Assembly (NCBI GenBank): GCA_002371375.1
Contig: DFIB01000152.1
Coordinates: 1 to 5,480, forward strand
Reading direction: 5' to 3'
DNA: 5,480 bases
Origin: Mageeibacillus sp. UBA3708
GTDB lineage: Bacteria; Bacillota; Clostridia; Saccharofermentanales; Saccharofermentanaceae
Made by a program: the position numbers and the translations under genes
Shown here: in pieces, positions 1 through 5,480 of the stretch
Layout: every line of letters begins with the position of its first letter
Position numbering within the stretch: the stretch's first letter is position 1
Notes under the pieces: generated by a model
Database searches by the model: none
What the model saw: only the letters and a program-made list of their open reading frames with translations
Told to the model about the DNA's origin: nothing

Positions 1-411
1 ATGCACCGCAATACATATATCAATTCACCGGTGCTCCTGAATCCGCACTATGAGATGAATTCAAAGCCCGGAGTATTCTTTGCCGGCCAGATGACCGGAG
101 TGGAAGGGTATGTCGAATCGACTGCGTCAGGATTCCTGGCAGGATATTATGCTGCCATGAGGGAACTCGGTGTGACGGACGTGTACGAGCCTGACAGTGA
201 CACCGTGATCGGTTCGATGGCTAATTACATCTCTGACAGTTCAGTTAAGAATTTTGTCCCTATGAATGCTAATTTCGGGCTGGTCAGTCCCATTGCCATG
301 AAATTCAAGGGCAAAGATAAGAAAAAGCAAAAAAATGAAGCGCTTGCACAGCGGGCACTTGCAAAGATCGATGGTTTTGCGCATATAATAGAAAGTATGA
401 GGAACAAATAA
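1..411 (+). CDS. trmFO: TrmFO, C-terminal part (5' end outside window)
   Basis: This is the last 136 residues of the FAD- and methylenetetrahydrofolate-dependent tRNA (uracil-5-)-methyltransferase, which makes m5U54 in the T-loop of tRNAs in many Gram-positive bacteria. The recognisable signatures are HRNTYINSP at residues 2-10, the FAD-site stretch FFAGQMTGVEGYVES at 26-40, and FVPMNANFGL near 85-94, followed by a Lys-rich, then helical tail typical of the family's C-terminus. Family members are usually about 435-460 residues, so roughly 310 residues lie upstream. The ATG at position 1 is therefore an internal Met, not the start. The stop TAA (409-411) overlaps the ATG of the next gene by one base, suggesting translational coupling. 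The fragment looks intact, with no frameshift. Identification rests on remembered family motifs and is considered secure. Confidence 0.95.
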   Translation: MHRNTYINSPVLLNPHYEMNSKPGVFFAGQMTGVEGYVESTASGFLAGYYAAMRELGVTDVYEPDSDTVIGSMANYISDSSVKNFVPMNANFGLVSPIAMKFKGKDKKKQKNEALAQRALAKIDGFAHIIESMRNK

Positions 412-1358
412 TGGCAGCTAAGGCTTCTAAGATGAAAGTCAATAAAATAGATTACGTGGAGACAGAACACGGACCTATATATAATTTCTTCTACAGCTTC
501 TGGACTCACATTCTCCAGTTGATGTCCGTTAATGTGCTCATCATCATATTAAATATTCCTGCCATGATACTGTCCTACTTCATGTCATTGATGATACTTC
601 CGAGACTCAACAGCATGTTCCAGGTGGACAACTTCATCCAGCTGATGGAAGATGTCGGAATAACGGGCAACGATACTCTTCTTAATGAGATAACGGGTGC
701 GGATGCGGCAGTACAGCTGTATTTCCTTCTTGTTGTGTTCTGCGTCGTCTTCCTCTTAAGCTCAACTCTCGTGTGCATCGGACCTGTACAGGCGGGATTC
801 TCACAGATATACCGTAACTGCAGGAGACAGTCGGGTATCTACTTTTTTCCTGATATGAAGGAAGGGATCAAGGAGAACTGGAAGCAGTCTCTCGTTGCAT
901 CTCTGATCTCGGCCGTTGTCGTTTTTGCCGATCTTATCGCGGTAGGATTCTATCTTAACAGCGGAACACAGGCAGGTTCATTCATCGCCGGATTCTTCAT
1001 TATGTTCTTCTTTGCTTTCATGCTGGTTCAGAACATCGTGTATCAGCTTATGGTATCGAGAGATATGCCTCTGCGGAAGATATACCGCAATGCATTCCTG
1101 TTCCTTCTACTGAACTTCGGCCCCTGCGTCGGGATGATAGGCATTCAGATCATATTCCTGATTGTCATACCGTTTGCGCTGATCATAAATACCTCTTATC
1201 TGACATTGGGACTGTTCCTGTTTCTTTACGGATTCCTGATGATCGCATTCATCCAGTATCTTGTCGCATTCTTCACGGGTGGAATGATACATAAATACAT
1301 GCCTGCCCCGGCGAAAGAGGAAGAAGATGAGGAGGATACCCCTGATCTGAATGAATAG
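411..1358 (+). CDS. Six-segment membrane protein, DUF624/YesL-like
   Basis: The 315-residue integral membrane protein has hydrophobic segments at about 38-60, 102-124, 160-181, 188-212, 230-259 and 264-288. The short loops at 125-159 and 213-227 are rich in Arg/Lys, which by the positive-inside rule places N- and C-termini in the cytoplasm. The stretch GPVQAGFSQIYRNCRRQSG (124-142), then DMKEGIKENWKQS (148-160), resembles the conserved 'GP..A....R....' and 'F...NFKQS' region of DUF624/YesL proteins. That family has no settled biochemical role and is often found near carbohydrate uptake genes. The C-terminus is a strongly acidic tail, EEEDEEDTPDLNE (303-315). The ATG at 411 is preceded by GAGGAA (399-404) at 6 nt spacing, a good ribosome binding site; Met8 (ATG at 432) is a weaker alternative. 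It overlaps trmFO by 1 nt and the downstream phosphatase by 8 nt. The family assignment is moderate; the membrane topology is firmer. The function is unknown. Confidence 0.8.
   Translation: MAAKASKMKVNKIDYVETEHGPIYNFFYSFWTHILQLMSVNVLIIILNIPAMILSYFMSLMILPRLNSMFQVDNFIQLMEDVGITGNDTLLNEITGADAAVQLYFLLVVFCVVFLLSSTLVCIGPVQAGFSQIYRNCRRQSGIYFFPDMKEGIKENWKQSLVASLISAVVVFADLIAVGFYLNSGTQAGSFIAGFFIMFFFAFMLVQNIVYQLMVSRDMPLRKIYRNAFLFLLLNFGPCVGMIGIQIIFLIVIPFALIINTSYLTLGLFLFLYGFLMIAFIQYLVAFFTGGMIHKYMPAPAKEEEDEEDTPDLNE
1330..1335 (+). promoter_or_regulatory. Shine-Dalgarno for the PP2C gene, at long spacing
   Basis: A perfect AGGAGG lies inside the codons for the acidic tail of the upstream membrane protein. 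It is 15 nt from the ATG at 1351, longer than the usual 5-9 nt. No closer in-frame start is possible because TGA at 1348-1350 directly precedes that ATG in its frame. Since the upstream stop TAG (1356-1358) lies just past the ATG, initiation probably relies partly on termination-reinitiation (ATGAATAG overlap). Confidence 0.5.
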
Positions 1359-2244
1359 CCTGTTTGATATCGATTTCGGTCTGGGACTGGCGGTGTTCAT
1401 TGTGCTACCGCTTTTTCTTGCGGGGATCGTGGCTTTCTTTTATTTCCTCGATAATTACTTGAATACATACAGGCAGATGGTAAAGGATCTCGGTACAAAG
1501 GACAGGAATCTCAGATGCCGCATCGCTTATTTCTCTGAGAGAGGCCAGCGAAAAAGGCAGGAGGATTCCTGCTATATCTCACCCATGACCAACAGTGAGG
1601 AGGACGGCGTAATCGCTGTAGTGTCAGACGGTATCGGAGGCCTCAAATACGGAGATGAGATATCGAAAAAAGTCGTGGACAGGATATCGTCGGGATTCCC
1701 GTACAGATTCGAAGACAGCGAGATTAATTCCGCGATATTAAGGGGAATATCCCGCGATATCTATAACCGTTATAAGCTGGAGGGCGGGGCGACTCTTGCC
1801 ATGGTGCACATCCGCAATAACCTCATGCACATTTACAGCTGCGGTGACAGCAACATCATCCTGGTGCGCAGGGGAAGGGCGATGATGCTCAACCCCAAAC
1901 AGAATTATCTGTCGATACTGATAAACAAACTTGCTGCCAACGGCGAGGTAACCAAAGGTGCATACCTGGATAAAGATGCAAAGTCGCTTGTGGATTTTAT
2001 GGGTAATTCATATTCGCGGGTAAACAGGACATGTTCACCTATACTCCTGTTCGACGGTGACTATGTCATCGTGGCATCAGACGGACTTACTGATGCAATG
2101 TCACTGGAGAAGATAGCAGATTACGTGACCAATCATTCGGTGATCACGGCAGAACACCTGAAGCTCAGCGTGAAGAGCAGCAGACGTCCGTCGCAGGATA
2201 ACTACACGGCGATCGTAATCCGGATGGAATACGATCTGTTCTGA
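1351..2244 (+). CDS. Membrane-anchored PP2C-family Ser/Thr protein phosphatase
   Basis: The 297-residue protein is predicted to be a metal-dependent (Mn/Mg) phosphatase removing phosphate from Ser/Thr residues. One hydrophobic segment (about 10-33) has acidic residues before it and basic residues after it, predicting N-out/C-in with the catalytic domain (about 56-293) in the cytoplasm. The PP2C motifs occur in order: R67..QED (70-72), SDGIGG (92-97), GGATLAMV (145-152), GDS (165-167), a variable flap region (about 180-230), SDGLTD (243-248) and DNYTAIVI (283-290). The predicted metal ligands D72, D93, D244 and D283 and the phosphate-binding Arg R67 are all present, so it should be active. Bacterial PP2C enzymes such as PrpC/Stp are typically soluble, about 250 residues; here the extra length is the N-terminal anchor. 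The start is fixed by an in-frame TGA immediately upstream. The gene overlaps the DUF624-like gene by 8 nt and precedes a degenerate PP2C-like gene by 11 nt. No partner kinase is in the window and the substrate is unknown. Confidence 0.93.
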   Translation: MNSLFDIDFGLGLAVFIVLPLFLAGIVAFFYFLDNYLNTYRQMVKDLGTKDRNLRCRIAYFSERGQRKRQEDSCYISPMTNSEEDGVIAVVSDGIGGLKYGDEISKKVVDRISSGFPYRFEDSEINSAILRGISRDIYNRYKLEGGATLAMVHIRNNLMHIYSCGDSNIILVRRGRAMMLNPKQNYLSILINKLAANGEVTKGAYLDKDAKSLVDFMGNSYSRVNRTCSPILLFDGDYVIVASDGLTDAMSLEKIADYVTNHSVITAEHLKLSVKSSRRPSQDNYTAIVIRMEYDLF

Positions 2245-2245
2245 A

Positions 2246-2253
2246 TGGAGGAG
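2246..2253 (+). promoter_or_regulatory. Shine-Dalgarno for the PP2C-like pseudophosphatase gene
   Basis: TGGAGGAG lies in the 11-nt gap after the phosphatase stop (TGA 2242-2244). The GGAGG core (2247-2251) is only 4 nt from the ATG at 2256. The competing ATG at 2245 is out of frame and overlaps the SD itself, and the next in-frame Met is about 50 residues on, so 2256 is the supported start. Confidence 0.7.
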
Positions 2254-2255
2254 TT

Positions 2256-2804
2256 ATGATCGAGTACTATACCTTCAAGCACAAAGGAGGACAGGCTAAC
2301 TATAATGAAGCCGTCGTGCCTGTCGCAAGTCCCGAACTGTCGATTGCCATTGCGGCAACGGAGAAGCTCGGTGATACAGCTGCAGTCGCAGCAAAGATAA
2401 TCAAGGATATAATGAGTTCTGAACTTGTATCCAGGAAAGTACCCGATCTGGCATCAGAGATCGACAGACTCACGCCGGATAATACCGAATACATGGTCTT
2501 CAAGATTAACGACGACAGGATAGACAGTATGCGCCGCGGCGGAGTGTACGGGAAGATAGTCAAGAACGGTGAACTCAAAGTTCTTCCAAACGGTATACTC
2601 GGTCTGGAGGATGAAGACAGGATAGTCTGCGGCACGGAAGAGTTTTTCTCCTTTCTGGCTGACGAGGAAATACTTGCCGACAGTCTTTTTGCCGAGAGCT
2701 GTCAGGAATGGATGAACTACATGGTCAAGAGGATATCAGACATTAACTGGCTGTCAGGTAAGAATCTGTCGGCTGTTACGCTGATCGTAAGAAGTTCGGA
2801 GTAA
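2256..2804 (+). CDS. Putative PP2C-fold pseudophosphatase (catalytic residues lost)
   Basis: This 182-residue soluble protein has no signal peptide or membrane segment and no motif of a common family by eye. Manual comparison with the adjacent phosphatase shows co-linear similarity through the whole domain. GGQANYNEAV (11-20) matches RGQRKRQEDS; SIAIAATEKLG (29-39) matches VIAVVSDGIGG; GGVYGKIVKNGELKVLP (95-111) matches GDSNIILVRRGRAMMLN; LEDEDRIVCGTEEFFSFL (117-134) matches LFDGDYVIVASDGLTDAM without gaps; SAVTLIVR (172-179) matches DNYTAIVI. At the metal positions D72 becomes A19, D93 becomes T35, D244 becomes E128 and D283 becomes S172 (or K169); phosphate-binding R67 becomes A14. Only the Glu of motif I (E18) is kept. 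It is therefore inferred to be catalytically dead, perhaps binding or regulating its neighbour. It is shorter than the usual ~240-residue domain because the middle helices and flap are reduced. It sits 11 nt after the phosphatase with its own strong ribosome binding site. That it is a real gene is secure; the fold assignment is an inference from manual alignment. Confidence 0.75.
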   Translation: MIEYYTFKHKGGQANYNEAVVPVASPELSIAIAATEKLGDTAAVAAKIIKDIMSSELVSRKVPDLASEIDRLTPDNTEYMVFKINDDRIDSMRRGGVYGKIVKNGELKVLPNGILGLEDEDRIVCGTEEFFSFLADEEILADSLFAESCQEWMNYMVKRISDINWLSGKNLSAVTLIVRSSE

Positions 2805-2813
2805 CAGGTCTTT

Positions 2814-2846
2814 CACGGAATCTGCAGGATTTCAAATCTTTCCGTG
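2814..2846 (+). terminator. Inverted repeat after the phosphatase cassette (weak terminator candidate)
   Basis: CACGGAA (2814-2820) is the exact reverse complement of TTCCGTG (2840-2846), a 7-bp stem with a 19-nt loop. An alternative, mutually exclusive 6-bp hairpin with one G-U pair is possible at 2817-2833 (GGAATC/GATTTC, loop TGCAG). A second small stem, AGGCA/TGCCT (2864-2868/2873-2877), follows. None is directly followed by a T-run; the first run of four T is at 2890-2893. A canonical intrinsic terminator is therefore not shown, and these may only be 3'-end structures of the upstream transcript. Confidence 0.25.
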
Positions 2847-2884
2847 TGCAAGTAACTGTGAACAGGCAGCCCTGCCTCAGATAA

Positions 2885-2913
2885 TTGCATTTTCGCCATT
2901 TATGAGTGATAAT
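2885..2913 (+). promoter_or_regulatory. Candidate sigma-A promoter for valS
   Basis: TTGCAT (2885-2890) and GATAAT (2908-2913) are separated by exactly 17 nt and match the -35/-10 consensus at 4 of 6 and 5 of 6 positions. An overlapping reading gives an extended -10, TG-A-TAATAT (2907-2915). The predicted start near 2920 would give a leader of about 34 nt before the valS ATG. This would separate valS transcription from the upstream cassette. It is a consensus match by eye only. Confidence 0.42.
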
Positions 2914-2953
2914 ATGTTGTTTACACGTATATTAAGGAAGGTGCATTATTCTT

Positions 2954-5480
2954 ATGGCGCGAATTGACAGTATTAGTAAGGCTTTCGATCCGAACGAGGC
3001 CGAGCCGAGGCTTTATGAGGAGTGGATGGGCAAAGGCTACTTTAAGCCTGACGAAGATAAGGCCAAGAAGCCGTTCTCGATCGTTATGCCCCCGCCGAAT
3101 ATCACGGGGCAGCTCCACATGGGACATGCTCTCGACAATACACTGCAGGATATTCTTACAAGATATAAGAGAATGAAGGGCTACAGCACATTGTGGCTGC
3201 CGGGAACGGATCACGCTTCCATCGCTACGGAGGCTAAGATTGTTGAAGCCATGCGCAAGGAAGGCATCTATAAGGATGATATCGGTAGAGAGAAGTTCCT
3301 TGAGAGAGCATGGGCATGGAAGGAACAGTATGGCGGAAGGATCGTTGAGCAACTGAAGAAGCTGGGTTCGTCATGCGACTGGTCCAGAGAGCGTTTTACC
3401 ATGGATGAGGGTTGCTCGGATGCCGTTAAGGAAGTGTTCGTCAAGTATTATGATCAGGGGCTTATCTACAGAGGGGAGAGGATCATCAACTGGTGTCCTC
3501 ATTGTCTTACCTCAATATCTAACGCCGAGGTTGAATATGAGGATCAGGCAGGCCATTTCTGGCACCTGAGATATCCTCTTGAGGACGGCACGGGTTACGT
3601 TGAACTCGCTACGACAAGACCTGAGACTTTGCTGGGTGATACGGCTGTGGCAGTCAATCCGAAGGATGAGCGCTATAAGGACATGGTAGGCAAGATGCTG
3701 ATCCTTCCTCTCGTCGGAAGAAGGATCCCGGTCATTGCTGATGATTATGTTGACATCGAGTTCGGTACAGGTGTTGTTAAGATTACACCGGCACATGATC
3801 CGAACGACTTCGAAGTGGGATTGAGGCATAATCTTGAGGTTATCAATGTTCTTACGCCTGACGCTAAGATTACGGATGATTATCCTAAGTATGCTGGCAT
3901 GGACAGATATGAGGCACGCAAGCTCATCGTCGAAGACCTTGAGGCAGGCGGATATCTGATCAAGGTTGAGGACTATAACCACAACGTCGGTACATGCTAC
4001 CGCTGCGGTACGACGATCGAGCCGAGAGTATCCCTCCAGTGGTTCGTTAAGATGGAGGAACTGGCTAAGCCTGCGATCGAGGCAGTCAAGGACGGCCGCA
4101 TCAGATTCGTACCTGAGAGATTCGATAAGAACTACTTCAACTGGATGAACGATATCAGAGACTGGTGTATCTCACGTCAGCTCTGGTGGGGTCACAGGAT
4201 TCCCGCATTCTACTGCGATGACTGCGGGGAGATCGTTGTTACCAAGGAGGATAAGGCAGTCTGCCCCAAGTGCGGCAAGGCTATGCGTCAGGATCCCGAT
4301 ACGCTTGATACATGGTTCTCATCTGCACTGTGGCCTTTCTCGACAATGGGATGGCCTGAGAAGACAGAGGATCTGGCAAGGTATTATCCTACAGATACAC
4401 TTGTAACAGGTTATGATATCATAACATTCTGGGTATCCAGAATGATCGTTGCCGGAATGGCTCACATGAACGACGTTCCTTTCCGTGATGTCCTCATCCA
4501 CGGTCTCGTAAGAGATTCACAGGGACGCAAGATGAGCAAGTCTCTGGGTAACGGTATCGACCCGCTGGAGATCATCTCAAAGTACGGCGCAGACTCACTG
4601 AGATTTGCACTCTGCACCGGTAATGCTCCCGGCAACGACCAGAGGTTCCAGGAAGACAAGATACTCATGGGACGTAATCTCTCCAACAAGATCTGGAATG
4701 CTATGAGATTCGTCATCATGAACATGGAGGACGATGTTGACTTTGGCAAGGTTGACAGGAGCAAGTTCACGATTGAGGATAAGTGGATACTTACAAATCT
4801 GCATAATCTTGTAGAAGAGGCAACGGCAAATATCGATAATTATGATTTCGGCGTGGCGCTCTCCAAGATCGTTGATTTCATCTGGGAGAATTATTGCGAC
4901 TGGTATATAGAGATCGCCAAGAGCAGGCTGTTCGACAAGGAGTGTGAAACGAGACTTGAGGCACAGTACATATTGAATTACTGTCTGGGTACTGCAGTTA
5001 AGCTCCTGCATCCGTTCATGCCGTTCCTGACTGAGGAGGTTTACGGCAATCTTGTTCTTGATGACAAGGCAGATTCGATCATGATTTCCGACTGGCCGGA
5101 TGCTTCCGCAATACCTGTATTCGCTGATGAGGCTGATATGATGACCACCCTCATGGGTGCCATCCGTTCTATCCGTAATATCAGGACAGAGATGAATGTT
5201 CCGCCGTCACATAAGGCACATATCATTGTTGTGTCGCAGAGCAGCAAGATCTGCAAGATGTTTGAGGACGGAAGTGCATTCCTCGAGAGACTTGCCTCAG
5301 TAAGCAGCCTCGAGACAAAGGCAACAAAGGAAGGTATCCCTGCAAATGCTGTCACGGCAGTCTTTGACGGCGGTGAGGTATATATCCCTCTCGAGGATCT
5401 TATAGATATTGAGAAGGAACTTGCGAGACTTGCCGGTGAGAAGGATAAGCTGGCAGGCGAGATCAAGAGGGGCGAAGGCA
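2954..5480 (+). CDS. valS: Valyl-tRNA synthetase (3' end outside window)
   Basis: This class Ia synthetase charges tRNA-Val with valine and edits mischarged threonine. The frame is open through 842 codons with no stop or frameshift. Signatures in order are PPPNITGQLHMGHA with the HIGH box HMGH at 55-58; Cys pairs C181/C184 (WCPHC) and C348/C351 (CYRCG), and C421/C424 with C437/C440, likely zinc sites; the editing (CP1) domain with TTRPETLLGDTAVAVNP from residue 220 and HDPND at 281-285; DTWFSSALWPFSTMGWP before the second half of the catalytic fold; KMSKS at 526-530; and the anticodon-binding helical domain from DKWIL (609-613). The C-terminal tRNA-binding coiled-coil arm begins near VYIPLEDL (809-816) and is cut by the window edge; family length suggests about 40 residues are missing. 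ATG 2954 is the start: TAA at 2933-2935 is in frame upstream, no other usual start codon intervenes, and AAGGAAGG (2934-2941) lies 12 nt before it. It probably has its own promoter. Identification is secure. Confidence 0.98.
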   Translation, partial: MARIDSISKAFDPNEAEPRLYEEWMGKGYFKPDEDKAKKPFSIVMPPPNITGQLHMGHALDNTLQDILTRYKRMKGYSTLWLPGTDHASIATEAKIVEAMRKEGIYKDDIGREKFLERAWAWKEQYGGRIVEQLKKLGSSCDWSRERFTMDEGCSDAVKEVFVKYYDQGLIYRGERIINWCPHCLTSISNAEVEYEDQAGHFWHLRYPLEDGTGYVELATTRPETLLGDTAVAVNPKDERYKDMVGKMLILPLVGRRIPVIADDYVDIEFGTGVVKITPAHDPNDFEVGLRHNLEVINVLTPDAKITDDYPKYAGMDRYEARKLIVEDLEAGGYLIKVEDYNHNVGTCYRCGTTIEPRVSLQWFVKMEELAKPAIEAVKDGRIRFVPERFDKNYFNWMNDIRDWCISRQLWWGHRIPAFYCDDCGEIVVTKEDKAVCPKCGKAMRQDPDTLDTWFSSALWPFSTMGWPEKTEDLARYYPTDTLVTGYDIITFWVSRMIVAGMAHMNDVPFRDVLIHGLVRDSQGRKMSKSLGNGIDPLEIISKYGADSLRFALCTGNAPGNDQRFQEDKILMGRNLSNKIWNAMRFVIMNMEDDVDFGKVDRSKFTIEDKWILTNLHNLVEEATANIDNYDFGVALSKIVDFIWENYCDWYIEIAKSRLFDKECETRLEAQYILNYCLGTAVKLLHPFMPFLTEEVYGNLVLDDKADSIMISDWPDASAIPVFADEADMMTTLMGAIRSIRNIRTEMNVPPSHKAHIIVVSQSSKICKMFEDGSAFLERLASVSSLETKATKEGIPANAVTAVFDGGEVYIPLEDLIDIEKELARLAGEKDKLAGEIKRGEG

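Noticed and set aside
1..3. ATG at position 1 as a genuine short-gene start
   Set aside because: The sequence begins in the middle of the conserved C-terminal part of TrmFO, so this Met is internal to a gene cut by the window edge.
411..1358. ABC transporter permease identity for the six-segment membrane protein
   Set aside because: No EAA-type cytoplasmic loop signature is visible, and the GP..A / NWKQS pattern fits DUF624/YesL better. No ATPase or binding-protein gene is adjacent.
2245..2247. ATG just after the phosphatase stop as an alternative start for the pseudophosphatase
   Set aside because: It is out of frame with the 182-codon gene and sits within its Shine-Dalgarno sequence.
2864..2893. 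AGGCA/TGCCT hairpin plus TTTT as an intrinsic terminator
   Set aside because: The stem is only 5 bp and the T-run begins 12 nt after it, so it does not meet the usual form of an intrinsic terminator.
2964..3176. A 70-codon + strand open frame near the start of valS
   Set aside because: It lies wholly inside valS in another frame, and its Arg/Ser-rich translation is typical of a shadow. The valS frame carries the conserved PPPNITG and HMGH motifs here.
2921..3352. A 143-codon antisense frame spanning the valS start and promoter region
   Set aside because: No ribosome binding site or family resemblance was evident, and the valS start, ribosome binding site and N-terminal motifs explain the same bases.
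4595..5466. Antisense open frames of about 100-140 codons opposite the 3' half of valS
   Set aside because: They mirror the codon bias of valS, overlap one another, have no recognisable domain, and the + strand protein is fully explained.

Overview
The window looks like a chromosomal segment of a Gram-positive, Clostridia-type bacterium (Bacillota). The basis is the folate-dependent TrmFO tRNA methyltransferase, a DUF624/YesL-type membrane protein, strong GGAGG-type ribosome binding sites and tightly packed co-directional genes. The lineage is an inference. All five supported genes lie on the + strand. No mobile element, CRISPR array, tRNA or rRNA was seen.

Layout. Positions 1-411 are the C-terminal part of trmFO, whose start lies upstream of the window. 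It runs by a 1-nt TAATG overlap into a six-segment membrane protein resembling DUF624/YesL (411-1358). That gene overlaps by 8 nt a membrane-anchored PP2C-type Ser/Thr phosphatase (1351-2244). The phosphatase is followed after 11 nt by a 182-residue protein (2256-2804) that appears to be a second PP2C-fold domain in which nearly all catalytic metal ligands have been replaced, i.e. a pseudophosphatase. A 149-nt intergenic region (2805-2953) holds two small inverted repeats and a plausible sigma-A-type promoter. Valyl-tRNA synthetase (valS) starts at 2954 and is still open at the end of the window, about 40 residues short of its usual end.

How the genes may work together. trmFO and valS are housekeeping translation genes. 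The accessory content is the three-gene cassette between them: membrane protein, active anchored phosphatase, degenerate phosphatase. The overlaps and short spacing suggest co-translation. Predicted topology puts the phosphatase domain, the acidic tail of the membrane protein and the soluble pseudophosphatase all on the cytoplasmic side, so a membrane-associated signalling complex is a reasonable hypothesis. No Ser/Thr kinase, FHA or other obvious partner is encoded in the window. The pseudophosphatase pairing is the most interesting observation here.
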